64,000 bases of DNA from Bacteroidaceae bacterium (GTDB lineage Bacteria; Bacteroidota; Bacteroidia; Bacteroidales; Barnesiellaceae_A). Made by a program: the position numbers and the translations under genes. The notes beneath the pieces were generated by a model. The model did no database searches. It had not been told where the DNA came from and saw only the letters and a program-made list of their open reading frames with translations. Numbering within the stretch: position 1 is the stretch's first letter; each line of letters starts with the position of its first letter. Below are positions 1 through 8,856 of the stretch, piece by piece. Location of the stretch: NCBI GenBank assembly GCA_017481745.1, contig JAFUOV010000003.1, positions 62,001 to 126,000 on the forward strand. Reading direction: 5' to 3'.

Positions 1-3
1 ATT

Positions 4-309
4 ATGAATGATATACGCCATAAAGTTATGCAATCGACGGATATAACCCCGTTTCAGCGGTGGGTATATCTGGCGCTACTTGATGTGCCGGCGGGTGCAA
101 CCATTACTTATGGCGAGTTGGCACGACGTATAGGTTGTGGTAGCGCACAAGCTGTTGGGCAAGCGCTCAAACGCAACCCCTTTGCACCCGAAGTTCCATA
201 TCATCGGGTCGTGGCAGCCGATGGCTCATTGGGCGGTTACAACGGCATGCGCAAGGGCGAAATGATAGAACGAAAGCGACAACTATTGGAAGAGGAGATG
301 CCGAAGTAA
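4..309 (+). CDS. Alkyltransferase-like protein (MGMT fold, Cys replaced by Tyr)
   Basis: A 101-residue protein covering only the DNA-binding/active-site domain of O6-alkylguanine-DNA alkyltransferases: PFQRWVY start, TYGELARRIG helix, arginine-finger-like region QAVGQALKRNPF, then VPYHRVV and an LGGY/LLEEE tail. True methyltransferases have PCHRV; here the acceptor Cys is Tyr, so methyl transfer is not expected. Family members without the Cys (ATL proteins, usually PWHRV) bind O6-alkylguanine and hand it to nucleotide excision repair, which is the inferred role. Only three bases of the window precede the ATG, so a slightly longer N-terminus cannot be excluded. The next gene starts 6 bases after the stop. 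Confidence 0.8.
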   Translation: MNDIRHKVMQSTDITPFQRWVYLALLDVPAGATITYGELARRIGCGSAQAVGQALKRNPFAPEVPYHRVVAADGSLGGYNGMRKGEMIERKRQLLEEEMPK

Positions 310-315
310 TAGCCC

Positions 316-666
316 ATGGAGATAATAAATCTGCTACACTATGCCTCGCGCCACGAGTTAAGACAATGGCTCGAAAAGAACCACACAACCGAGCCGGTCT
401 GTTGGGTAGTAACCTCACGCAGCAAGCAACCTACTGCCGGTGTTATACCCTACATTGAGGTTGTTGAAGAGGCTTTATGTTTTGGTTGGATAGACTCGAC
501 ACTGAAACGCCTACCCGATGGTCGCCTTGCACAACGGCTCTCACCTCGCCGCAAAAACAGCCATTGGACCGAACTCAACAAGCAACGTTGCGCCGACCTT
601 GAACGACGCGGACTGATGACCGATGCCGGACGTCAAGCACTGCAACATAGCCAACAAATACAATAA
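316..666 (+). CDS. YdeI/OmpD-associated family protein, short form
   Basis: 116 residues matching the N-terminal half of the YdeI family: an SRHELRQWLEKNH-type helix, the EEALCFGWIDS core, and LSPRRKNSHWTELNKQRC followed by LERRGLMTDAGRQAL. Most relatives are near 190 residues with a second C-terminal helical region; this copy stops soon after the conserved core, so it is either a short variant or a gene that lost its tail. The biochemical role is unknown (relatives are linked to bacteriocin or peptide protection). It follows the alkyltransferase-like gene directly, probably in one transcript that ends at the strong hairpin 30 bases downstream. Confidence 0.7.
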   Translation: MEIINLLHYASRHELRQWLEKNHTTEPVCWVVTSRSKQPTAGVIPYIEVVEEALCFGWIDSTLKRLPDGRLAQRLSPRRKNSHWTELNKQRCADLERRGLMTDAGRQALQHSQQIQ

Positions 667-696
667 TCATCCACAATAAAGTCTACAATAATTTAT

Positions 697-736
697 AAGG
701 CAATAAAAAACAGACAAGTTTGTTTTTTATTGCCTT
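697..736 (+). terminator. Rho-independent terminator
   Basis: Perfect 16-bp inverted repeat (697-712 and 721-736) with an 8-base loop and A- and T-rich outer arms. It separates the YdeI-like gene from gltX and is symmetrical enough to work both ways. Confidence 0.75.
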
Positions 737-753
737 ATCTTTCACTACCTTTG
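719..753 (+). promoter_or_regulatory. Promoter of gltX operon
   Basis: TACCTTTG at 746-753 fits the Bacteroidota -7 consensus TAnnTTTG, and a TTTG at 719-722 lies at a -33-like distance, embedded in the preceding terminator. This predicts a start near 760 and a leader of about 80 bases before gltX. Confidence 0.6.
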
Positions 754-839
754 TACGATTTATGCACCATTGCCTTTGTTGGGCAGAATGTGTGCGTAAA
801 ACCTCTATTTGTTAAACTAAAATTTAAAACTAAGATACT

Positions 840-2357
840 ATGTCAGAACGTAAAGTAAGGGTTCGCTTTGCACCCAGCCCAACAGGGGCACTTCATATAG
901 GCGGTGTACGCACTGCATTATACAACTATCTCTTTGCACGCCAACATGGTGGCGATATGATTTTCCGCATCGAAGACACCGACTCTCAACGTTTTGTACC
1001 CGGTGCCGAGGAGTACATCATGGAAGCCCTCGAATGGTTGGGCATCAAATTTGACGAAGGCGTAGGCTACGGTGGCAATTACGGTCCTTATCGCCAATCG
1101 GAACGCAAAGATATATATCGCAAGTATGTAGACATATTGCTCGAGAATGGCAAAGGCTATATCGCATTCGATACCCCCGAAGAGCTCGATGCCAAGCGCA
1201 ACGAGATTGCCAACTTCCAATACGATGCCTCTACACGCATGAGCATGCGCAACTCGCTCACTATGAGTGCCGAGGATGTAAAAGCAGCCATAGAGGCAGG
1301 CGAGAAATATGTAGTACGCTTCAAAATAGAGCCGGGCGAAGATGTGAAAGTAAACGACATCATCCGCGGTGAAGTTGTCATCAACTCAACCATTCTCGAC
1401 GACAAGGTATTGTATAAGTCGGCCGACAACCTTCCCACCTATCACCTCGCCAACATCGTCGACGACCATTTGATGGAAGTTTCGCACGTTATTCGTGGCG
1501 AAGAGTGGTTGCCCTCAGCACCCCTTCACGTGTTGCTATATCGCGCCTTTGGCTGGGAAGACACCATGCCCCAATTTGCACACTTGCCATTGCTGCTCAA
1601 GCCCGACGGTAAAGGCAAATTGAGCAAACGCGATGGCGATCGCTTGGGCTTCCCCGTATTCCCCTTAGAGTGGCACGACCCCAAGTCGGGCGAGATTTCG
1701 TCGGGTTACCGCGAGGCAGGTTATCTACCCGAAGCTGTAGTCAACTTCCTCGCTTTGCTGGGCTGGAACCCCGGAAACGACCAAGAAATCATGTCGATGG
1801 ACGAGTTGATAAAACGCTTCGACTTGCAACGCTGCAGCAAGAGCGGTGCCAAGTTTGATTACGAAAAAGGCAAATGGTTCAACCACCAATATTTGCAAAC
1901 TCGCAGCGACCGCGAGGTAGCCGAGATGTTTATGCCCATTGTTACCGGCAAAGGTCATCAATGCGACATCGACACTCTCACTCGCATCGTTTCGTTGGTA
2001 AAAAGCCGCGTAAACTTTGTAAACGAATTGTGGGAGCAAACTGCATTCTTCTTTGAAGCTCCCGAGGAGTATGAAGAGAAGTCGGTGCGCAAACGCTGGG
2101 ATGAAGGCATGGGTGCACGCATGGGCGAACTTATCGAAATCATCCGCAATCTGCCCTCAATGGAGTCGAAAGCTGCCGAAGAGATTGTATTGGGCTGGAT
2201 AACCGACAAAGGCTACCACATGGGTAATGTCATGAATGCCTACCGCTTGGCGGTTGTGGGTTACTGCAAGGGTCCTCACATGTTTGATATATCGGAAATC
2301 ATGGGACGAGAAGAAACTATCGCTCGTCTGCAAAAAGCCATAGACCGCCTCGGATAA
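840..2357 (+). CDS. gltX: Glutamyl-tRNA synthetase
   Basis: Class I aminoacyl-tRNA synthetase that charges tRNA-Glu with glutamate in the cytoplasm. The 505-residue length is normal. [11 protein letters not shown] at residues 12-22 is the HIGH motif, [10 protein letters not shown] at 42-51 is the GluRS signature, and KLSKRDG at 260-266 is the KMSKS-type ATP loop. The C-terminal half is the anticodon-binding helical domain. The stop codon overlaps the ATG of the next gene by one base, so the two are probably translationally coupled and head the plus-strand run through waaA and recR. Confidence 0.97.
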   Translation: MSERKVRVRFAPSPTGALHIGGVRTALYNYLFARQHGGDMIFRIEDTDSQRFVPGAEEYIMEALEWLGIKFDEGVGYGGNYGPYRQSERKDIYRKYVDILLENGKGYIAFDTPEELDAKRNEIANFQYDASTRMSMRNSLTMSAEDVKAAIEAGEKYVVRFKIEPGEDVKVNDIIRGEVVINSTILDDKVLYKSADNLPTYHLANIVDDHLMEVSHVIRGEEWLPSAPLHVLLYRAFGWEDTMPQFAHLPLLLKPDGKGKLSKRDGDRLGFPVFPLEWHDPKSGEISSGYREAGYLPEAVVNFLALLGWNPGNDQEIMSMDELIKRFDLQRCSKSGAKFDYEKGKWFNHQYLQTRSDREVAEMFMPIVTGKGHQCDIDTLTRIVSLVKSRVNFVNELWEQTAFFFEAPEEYEEKSVRKRWDEGMGARMGELIEIIRNLPSMESKAAEEIVLGWITDKGYHMGNVMNAYRLAVVGYCKGPHMFDISEIMGREETIARLQKAIDRLG

Positions 2358-3442
2358 TGCGCAGAACAGCACTTCATATAGCAACGCTTGTTTTATGCAT
2401 GATTGTGTCGTGCGTAACACAAGCGAGTGCACAGAAATTGCTGTGGAGTGCCGAACTTGTACCCTACTTCGACAACAGAGAGTACAAGTATGAGCGAATG
2501 ACCTCCGAGACCCTCTTTGCAGCCCGTCTTACACCCACTGTGGGCGTAGGGTTCAACAATCACAGCATTGTGGCAGGAGTCTCATGGATACAACCCATAG
2601 ACAGTCGCATTGAACTTTCATCGTTCAAGCCTACACTCTATTATCGCTACGATACAGAGAAGTTTGCCATGTCGATGGGTATGTTTCCTCGCACACAACT
2701 CATAGAGCCGCTCGACGACTTTGCCAACACCGACTCGCTCTCATTCTTCAGCCCCAACATACAAGGTGCGCTGTTTCAACATCGCAGCCAACTTGGCTAC
2801 GTCGAGGCAATGGTCGATTGGCGTGGGTTGCCTACCAAGACCACCCGCGAGGCTTTTATGATAGTGGCACAAGGTCGCATCAACATCACGCCATGGCTAT
2901 TTGCCGGAGGAGCTGTCATAGTCAACCACTTGGCAAGAGCCAAAGATGAACCCGTAGGCGCCGAGACACACGTAACCGACAACATCATGTTGCGCCCCTA
3001 CGTTGGTGTCGACTTCTCACACCGTACGGTGTTAGACTCGCTCACATTGCGCTGTGGATACCTTGCCACCCTCGACCGCGAGAGAGGGGTTACCGATTGG
3101 CTGCCATCACACGCCTTTGTTGCCGACCTGACGGTCGAGTGGAAATACTTGGGTGTACGCAACAAGTTCTACTACGGCACTGCTGCACAAACACTCTACA
3201 ATCGCTTAGGCAACACACTATATCAAGGCGAAAGCTATTACGGCGCACCCTGGCACAACCGATTGGACATATACGGATATATATTTCGCAACAGCTTTAT
3301 CAACTGCTTTGCATCTATCAACTTCCACTTCACACCCGGCGAATGGGGTTGGCAACAGCAACTTGTGGTAAGAGCATATATCGACCAAGACTTCAAAGAG
3401 AAACATAAATCGAAACAACGTATACCCAATATATTCTACTAA
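2357..3442 (+). CDS. Predicted outer-membrane beta-barrel protein, unknown function
   Basis: 361 residues with a clear signal peptide (hydrophobic stretch ending in TQASAQ) and, after it, alternating aromatic/polar segments such as LYYRYDTEKFAMSMGMF and RNKFYYG typical of outer-membrane barrels in Bacteroidales. I do not recognise a named family. It overlaps the gltX stop by one base and precedes waaA by nine bases, so it is co-transcribed with an LPS-core gene; an envelope role is inferred from this and from the signal peptide only. Confidence 0.6.
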   Translation: MRRTALHIATLVLCMIVSCVTQASAQKLLWSAELVPYFDNREYKYERMTSETLFAARLTPTVGVGFNNHSIVAGVSWIQPIDSRIELSSFKPTLYYRYDTEKFAMSMGMFPRTQLIEPLDDFANTDSLSFFSPNIQGALFQHRSQLGYVEAMVDWRGLPTKTTREAFMIVAQGRINITPWLFAGGAVIVNHLARAKDEPVGAETHVTDNIMLRPYVGVDFSHRTVLDSLTLRCGYLATLDRERGVTDWLPSHAFVADLTVEWKYLGVRNKFYYGTAAQTLYNRLGNTLYQGESYYGAPWHNRLDIYGYIFRNSFINCFASINFHFTPGEWGWQQQLVVRAYIDQDFKEKHKSKQRIPNIFY

Positions 3443-3451
3443 AAAAGAACT

Positions 3452-4699
3452 ATGGGAATATTATACAATATAGGCATAAAGAGTTATCAAGGACTCGTAA
3501 AATTTGCAGGCTTATTCAACACCAAGGCACGCAAATTGTCGGAAGGAGAAAGTGCAGTACTCGACCTGCTAAAGAAGAACTTACACCCCGACGGCAACTA
3601 TATATGGATACATGCAGCATCGTTGGGCGAGTTTGAGCAAGGAAGACCACTCATTGAACAAATCAAAGCCAACCAACCCAAGCAACGTATACTTCTCACA
3701 TTCTTCTCGCCATCGGGCTACGAGGTACGCAAAAACTACGACGGCGTAGATTTTGTCAGCTACCTACCCTTCGACCACATATCAAATGTAAAGGCGTTTC
3801 TTGACATCGTAAAGCCAAGCAAAGCCATCTTTGTGAAATATGAGTTTTGGAGCAACTATCTGCATGAGTTGCAACGTCGCAAAATTCCCACATACATCAT
3901 TTCGGCTATATTCCGCAAGGAGCAAAACTTCTTCCGCAAAGATGGCAATTTCTTCCGTGAGATGTTGCACTGCTTTACCCACCTATATGTGCAAGACGAG
4001 GCATCGAAAGAGTTGTTGCGAGGTATTTCGGTATGGAATGTAACCATTGCCGGAGATACCCGTTTCGATCGCGTTATCAGCATCCACCGCAACGCCAAAG
4101 AGTTGCCGTTGGTTAAGCAATTTACCGACGGACATCACACACTCGTTGTGGGCAGCTCATGGCTACCCGACGAGCAGCTTATTACCCAATATATCAATGC
4201 CCATACCGAGCAACGCCTCATCATAGCGCCACACGAAATACACGAAGAGCACATACAGCAAATAGAAAGCCTCTTGACACGTCGCACCCTACGTCTATCG
4301 CAAGCCAACGAGAATAATATCCAAGAGGCAGAATGTCTTATCATCGACTCTATAGGCTTGCTCTCGTCGATATACCGCTACGGCAAGGTAGCCTACATCG
4401 GAGGTGGATTTGGCGCCGGTATTCACAATATTCTTGAAGCTGCCGTATATGGTATGCCGGTCATATTTGGTCCTAAATATGGTAAGTTCCGCGAAGCCCG
4501 CAATATGATAGCCCAAGAGTGCGCTTTCTCGATAACCAACTACAATGAGTTGGAGTCGTTATTAGACACATTTGCCACACAACCACAGCAACTTGCCGCT
4601 ACCGGCGAGAAGGCGGGTCAGTTTGTTGTAAAAAATGCCGGAGCAACCGACCTTATTTACGACGATATATTCGACACTCTTTTTGGTAAGAAGCTATAA
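3452..4699 (+). CDS. waaA: 3-deoxy-D-manno-octulosonic acid (Kdo) transferase
   Basis: Transfers Kdo from CMP-Kdo to lipid A precursor at the inner face of the cytoplasmic membrane, the first step of LPS inner-core assembly (GT30). The 415-residue length is usual. The N-terminal segment is a weak membrane anchor; [15 protein letters not shown] at residues 52-66 holds the catalytic Glu of the family, and the C-terminal GT-B half carries [24 protein letters not shown], the nucleotide-sugar site, written here only as position ~312-335. It sits 11 bases upstream of recR. Confidence 0.93.
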   Translation: MGILYNIGIKSYQGLVKFAGLFNTKARKLSEGESAVLDLLKKNLHPDGNYIWIHAASLGEFEQGRPLIEQIKANQPKQRILLTFFSPSGYEVRKNYDGVDFVSYLPFDHISNVKAFLDIVKPSKAIFVKYEFWSNYLHELQRRKIPTYIISAIFRKEQNFFRKDGNFFREMLHCFTHLYVQDEASKELLRGISVWNVTIAGDTRFDRVISIHRNAKELPLVKQFTDGHHTLVVGSSWLPDEQLITQYINAHTEQRLIIAPHEIHEEHIQQIESLLTRRTLRLSQANENNIQEAECLIIDSIGLLSSIYRYGKVAYIGGGFGAGIHNILEAAVYGMPVIFGPKYGKFREARNMIAQECAFSITNYNELESLLDTFATQPQQLAATGEKAGQFVVKNAGATDLIYDDIFDTLFGKKL

Positions 4700-4710
4700 T
4701 CACAACCGAT

Positions 4711-5334
4711 ATGAGCCCCGATTTTGCATCGAAACTACTCGAAAATGCCGTAAGCGAATTTGCCAAGCTACCGGGCATAGGACGCAAAACAGCACTACGA
4801 CTTGTTTTGCATCTGCTGCGCCAAGAGCCTTCGGTGGCAGATAGTTTCGGCAACGCCATCATACGCTTGCGACACGACATCAAGTATTGCCATGTGTGCC
4901 ACAACATCAGCGACACCGAGACATGCGCCTTGTGTGCCGACACAACACGCGACAGCTCTACAATATGCGTTGTAGAGAATGTGCGCGAGGTAATGGCAGT
5001 AGAGGCAACAGGACAGTTCCGCGGGCTATATCACGTATTGGGTGGAGTCATATCGCCTATGGATGGTATCGGACCCGCCGACCTCGAGATAGAAAGCCTT
5101 GTAGAGCGAGTAGCTGCCGGAGGGGTAAAAGAGATAATCCTCGCCCTCAGTGCTACGATGGAAGGCGATACAACCAACTTCTATATATTCCGCAAACTTG
5201 CCCCATACGATGTGCGCATATCACTCATAGCACGAGGCGTATCGGTGGGCGACGAGTTGGAATATACCGACGAGATAACCCTCGGTAGGTCGATACTCAA
5301 TCGTACACCCTTCAGCGATAGTTTCAAGGGTTGA
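4711..5334 (+). CDS. recR: Recombination mediator protein RecR
   Basis: With RecO and RecF it loads RecA on gapped single-stranded DNA. The 207-residue protein shows the N-terminal helix-hairpin-helix ([13 protein letters not shown]), a four-cysteine zinc motif at C60, C63, C72 and C75, then a TOPRIM domain beginning at [13 protein letters not shown], and a C-terminal Walker-B-like segment. Length and motif order are standard. It is close behind waaA and ends the first tight group; 67 bases separate it from the radical SAM gene. Confidence 0.96.
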   Translation: MSPDFASKLLENAVSEFAKLPGIGRKTALRLVLHLLRQEPSVADSFGNAIIRLRHDIKYCHVCHNISDTETCALCADTTRDSSTICVVENVREVMAVEATGQFRGLYHVLGGVISPMDGIGPADLEIESLVERVAAGGVKEIILALSATMEGDTTNFYIFRKLAPYDVRISLIARGVSVGDELEYTDEITLGRSILNRTPFSDSFKG

Positions 5335-5401
5335 CAAGCACAATAAAACACCCACCAAACTCGTTTTAATTATAACACAACGCCTCCAAAGCATATAAAT
5401 C

Positions 5402-6838
5402 ATGAAGCTTACCTTTATCATACCCCCCGAGCCTACCAAGAATGCTCCGGCAGAACGCACCGCTGGTTGCACTCGTGTGGTATATCCCGCCCCCAACATC
5501 TACGAGTTGACTGTCGTAGCTATGCTCGAACAGAACGGTTATGATGTAACATATCAGGATTTTGTCTTTGACAAAAAAACAACCGACGACTTCACTCGAT
5601 ATATTTCATCGGACAATAGCGATGTATATTATATTTGGAGCGTAAACCTATCGCGAGCTGCCGACCTGCAAGCCCGCGACATCATCAGAGCTGCACACCC
5701 ACAAGCATATATATGCTTCATGGGTCCTGGAGCGACATACTTCACCAAGCTTTATCTGAAAGATGCACGAGATGTGGTAGTGCGCGGAGAGCCCGAATAT
5801 ACGGCGCTCGAGCTCACCAATGCCCTGCGCGACAATACACCTTGGGACGATATAAAAGGTATCTCTTACCTGTGCGAGGGCAAGATGACACACAACCCGC
5901 CAAGAGCCGTCGGCAAGAGCTTCGACGAGCTACCCTTCCCGGCACGACACCACATAGCACATCGCCAATACCACAATCCCAAGCTGAAACTTGCGCCATA
6001 CACAACCATGATTACCTCGCGCAATTGCCCGTTTAAGTGTATATATTGCGTGCCAAGTTCACTCTCATTTGCCCGCGAATTGGAGTATCGCCGCGACAAC
6101 AACCGCAAGCCTCCCATATCATTCCGCTCTATCGAGAGTGTCGAGAAAGAGCTGAAGCAACTACACGACGAGGGCTATCGCGCCATAGGTTTTATGGACG
6201 ACGAGTTTATTTGGGACGAAGAGCGCACCCGCAACCTATGCCAAGCGCTGAAGAAATATGACTTTAAATGGGGTTGCCAAGCACGTGTTGACACCATTAC
6301 AGAGCCCATTGCCCGCATGCTGGGCGAGTCGGGTTGCTTGTATGTCGACCTTGGCGTAGAGTCGTTCAACGACGAAATACTAAAATTCATCAAGAAAGGT
6401 ATCACTCGCGAACAGATATATACAGCCATCAAACTGCTGAAAAAATACAAAGTTCCTGTCAAGCTCAACATCCTCATAGGTACAAGCCCGCTGGAAACCA
6501 AAGAGACACTGCGCGACACCTTGCGACAAGCACAGAAACTACGTGTAGACCAGATTATGTTCAATATCGTTTCGCCATTCCCGGGAACCGAGTTTTACGA
6601 AATGGCAAAAGAAAACGGTTGGATAGATGGCGGCGAATATACACCCACCAACGTACAGCGAGAGTCTATACTCAACTATCCACACCTATCGGCTCGCGAT
6701 ATGGAGAAGATATTATACCGCTACAACTTGCGATACTTCCTTTCGCCCTACGTTATATGGTCGCACATGCGACGTTTCAGCAACTTCTCGGAATTTTGCC
6801 ATGCACTTAAAGCACTAAAAATAAAGTTGTTTGGATAA
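5402..6838 (+). CDS. Cobalamin-binding-type radical SAM protein
   Basis: 478 residues. The N-terminal ~150 residues are laid out like the B12-binding domain of cobalamin-dependent radical SAM enzymes, although I do not see the DxHxxG cobalamin ligand motif. The radical SAM core begins with NCPFKCIYC, cysteines at 209, 213 and 216 (CxxxCxxC for the 4Fe-4S cluster), followed by GFMDDEF and VDLGVES strands. The substrate is unknown. The stop overlaps the ATG of a GT2 glycosyltransferase, which itself overlaps an acetyltransferase, so the enzyme probably helps modify a glycan or lipid; this is inference from context. Confidence 0.85.
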   Translation: MKLTFIIPPEPTKNAPAERTAGCTRVVYPAPNIYELTVVAMLEQNGYDVTYQDFVFDKKTTDDFTRYISSDNSDVYYIWSVNLSRAADLQARDIIRAAHPQAYICFMGPGATYFTKLYLKDARDVVVRGEPEYTALELTNALRDNTPWDDIKGISYLCEGKMTHNPPRAVGKSFDELPFPARHHIAHRQYHNPKLKLAPYTTMITSRNCPFKCIYCVPSSLSFARELEYRRDNNRKPPISFRSIESVEKELKQLHDEGYRAIGFMDDEFIWDEERTRNLCQALKKYDFKWGCQARVDTITEPIARMLGESGCLYVDLGVESFNDEILKFIKKGITREQIYTAIKLLKKYKVPVKLNILIGTSPLETKETLRDTLRQAQKLRVDQIMFNIVSPFPGTEFYEMAKENGWIDGGEYTPTNVQRESILNYPHLSARDMEKILYRYNLRYFLSPYVIWSHMRRFSNFSEFCHALKALKIKLFG

Positions 6839-7608
6839 TGCAACTATCGGTCGTACTAATATGTTGGAACTCATTGACATACTTGCGCGAAGTTCTTGCT
6901 TCGCTGCAAGACACTCTTTCGGTTGCCGGCGATAGCGAAACTATCATTATAGACAATGGCTCGACCGATGGTACCGACCGGTTTATCACAGAGAATTATC
7001 CCAACGTCATCTACCGTCGCCTACCCGAGAACAAGGGGGTAGCATACGCTCGTAACAGAGGTATAGAGATAGCCCGAGGAGAGTATGTGTGGCTACTCGA
7101 CGACGACACGATAGTAAATGGTAAGGCACTCGATGCCATGCTTCGACATATGCAGCAAACACCCGATTGTGGTATATGCGGATGCCGACTTGTCAACACC
7201 GAAGGCGAAACACAACAGAGCTACAAAGTCTATCCCGGATTGTGGGTCAAGGTATGTAATGTTGCTCACTCTATATTTGGCAAGAAAACCTCAACGACCG
7301 ACCCTTACGCAACAGAGCTGGGTATGGGCAAGCCTTTCCATCCCACCTACATCATTGGTGCTTGCCAGCTACTGCGTAGAGAGATGATAGGAAAAATAGG
7401 CTTGCTCGACGAAAAAATATTCTACGGACCGGAAGATGCCGACTACTGCTTGCGCGCCCGCAAGGAGGGGTGGGAAACTACATATCTGCCGGCAGTGAGC
7501 ATTATACACCACTGGAAGCGCATTACCAACCGCAACCTATTCTCGCCCATAGCCCGTCGTCATACCAAGGCTCTACTCTATTTCTACTGCAAACATCGTA
7601 AGATATGA
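6838..7608 (+). CDS. Family 2 glycosyltransferase
   Basis: 256-residue GT-A enzyme with the inverting GT2 layout: VVLICWNSLTYLREVL at the start, DNGSTDGT, NKGVAYARNRGI, and a DDD metal/nucleotide-sugar motif at residues 88-90. FYGPEDADYCLRARKEGW near the C-terminus is the ED-D-type catalytic region seen in rhamnosyltransferase-like GT2 members. No transmembrane anchor is obvious. It is translationally coupled on both sides (1-base overlap with the radical SAM gene, 4-base overlap with the GNAT gene), suggesting one surface-polysaccharide or lipid-modifying unit. Confidence 0.88.
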   Translation: MQLSVVLICWNSLTYLREVLASLQDTLSVAGDSETIIIDNGSTDGTDRFITENYPNVIYRRLPENKGVAYARNRGIEIARGEYVWLLDDDTIVNGKALDAMLRHMQQTPDCGICGCRLVNTEGETQQSYKVYPGLWVKVCNVAHSIFGKKTSTTDPYATELGMGKPFHPTYIIGACQLLRREMIGKIGLLDEKIFYGPEDADYCLRARKEGWETTYLPAVSIIHHWKRITNRNLFSPIARRHTKALLYFYCKHRKI

Positions 7609-8138
7609 ACGCTACAACCCACATCGAAAAAAACGGCATAGCACTACGCGCCGTCGAACCTACCGACCTCGACTTTATTTACCTCGCCGAGAACGATGCC
7701 AATGCATGGAACGCCTCGGCAACCGTCGCCCCCATGTCGCGCATGATGATACAACAGTACATCGAGATTTATAGAGCCGACCTCTATGCCGACCGTCAAC
7801 TGCGCCTTATAGCGGTGGATGCTACCTCGGGCAAGCGATTGGGTATAGCCGATCTTTACGACTACGACCCACGAAACAACCGAGCAGGCGTAGGTATATA
7901 CATTGTACCCGCCATGCGCCAACGTGGATATGGCAAGAGAGTGCTCGACCTCATTTGCCACTACGCACAAGACTTTATAGGCATACACAACCTTTACGCC
8001 ACTATCCCTACCGACAACGTCCCCTCTCGCAGCATCTTCGCGCAATGCGGTTTTGCCGAGATAGCCACCCTGCCCCATTGGATCAAGACCCAACAAGGGT
8101 ACACCTCGGCGGTATTTACTTCCAAGATTGCCGAGTAA
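7605..8138 (+). CDS. GNAT family N-acetyltransferase
   Basis: 177 residues of the RimJ/RimL/SpeG-like GNAT type: ALRAVEPTDLDFIYLAEND at the start, the acetyl-CoA loop MRQRGYGKRVLD, and YATIPTDNVPSRSIFAQCGF, where relatives recognise the acceptor amine. The substrate cannot be told from sequence. The ATG lies inside the last codons of the glycosyltransferase gene, so it is the third gene of a coupled set with the radical SAM enzyme and GT2; acetylation of an aminosugar is one possibility, not shown. Confidence 0.85.
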   Translation: MNATTHIEKNGIALRAVEPTDLDFIYLAENDANAWNASATVAPMSRMMIQQYIEIYRADLYADRQLRLIAVDATSGKRLGIADLYDYDPRNNRAGVGIYIVPAMRQRGYGKRVLDLICHYAQDFIGIHNLYATIPTDNVPSRSIFAQCGFAEIATLPHWIKTQQGYTSAVFTSKIAE

Positions 8139-8448
8139 CTCGACCAAGCAGCACGACCAATATTTAGAGATACAAAAGAAGGTGTCCTAAAGGGTAGGTC
8201 TTATAATTTTTAACTGATTGTTTTCAGTGTTGGTTTTACGAAAATTGCGAAATTCCACATAAAAGACTACTTGGAGGTCGTAATTAAGTCAAGAAGCTAC
8301 GAGTGCAAAGGTTGCCAAATCTTTTAAAGTAATGCACTGAAAACAAACACTTCCCAAAGATGTCAGGCAGCCAAACGACAGTAGCGTATGAAGGAACTAC
8401 ACAGTTCACTACATACGCCACTTTATATTATTAAGTCTTATAAGTGTG
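8139..8448. other. Intergenic stretch with possible transposase remnant and a stem-loop
   Basis: About 310 bases without a gene. On the minus strand a 33-codon open stretch (about 8198-8299) ends in a stop and reads FRKTNTENNQLKIIRPTL at its end, a composition reminiscent of transposase C-termini, but I cannot assign a family. An interrupted stem-loop (GCGTATG/CATACGC arms, about 8386-8418) lies just downstream of the minus-strand secreted gene. Confidence 0.3.
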
Positions 8449-8856
8449 TCATAGTTTACGAACAATCATAACACAATGACGACTTTTTGCAACATTGTAT
8501 GGATTAGGAGTGGTTTTAGTTTCGTTAGCTCGTAATGTGATTCTACCTGTAACCTTTTCATAATCGCCTCCTCTTTGATAGTCTTCAACCTCAAAAATTA
8601 CAGTTACGGGGAAGTTGTGATAATTTGTAAATTTGAGGTACTTATTCGCATAATAGTGTTCTGGGTCATCAACAAACTCTACATCAACACCTCCTATATC
8701 TTCTTTTGTTGAGATGCCATTAATAAAATACCCATTATCATCTTGAACAGTTGAAGTAGATGATGAATTGTTGTTTTGTTGGACAATAATATTTTGTGCA
8801 TTCGCATTGATGGATATACACATTAGCACTGCCAATGTAAATAATAAATTCTTCAT
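8449..8856 (-). CDS. Small secreted protein of unknown function
   Basis: 135 residues with a signal peptide (MKNLLFTLAVLMCISINANAQ) followed by an Asn/Ser-rich linker and a compact domain with YLKFTNYHNFPVTVIFEVE and TGRITLRANETKTTP, which reads like a small beta-sandwich. No family recognised. It stands alone: the previous gene converges on it and the upstream side is a 680-base gap that holds the long hairpin on the same strand. Its base composition is more AT-rich than the neighbouring housekeeping genes, which fits recent acquisition, but that is only suggestive. Confidence 0.6.
   Translation of the reverse strand: MKNLLFTLAVLMCISINANAQNIIVQQNNNSSSTSTVQDDNGYFINGISTKEDIGGVDVEFVDDPEHYYANKYLKFTNYHNFPVTVIFEVEDYQRGGDYEKVTGRITLRANETKTTPNPYNVAKSRHCVMIVRKL

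Noticed and set aside
167..418. Minus-strand open frame over the alkyltransferase-like gene
   Set aside because: Complete antisense overlap with two well-supported genes and no family motif.
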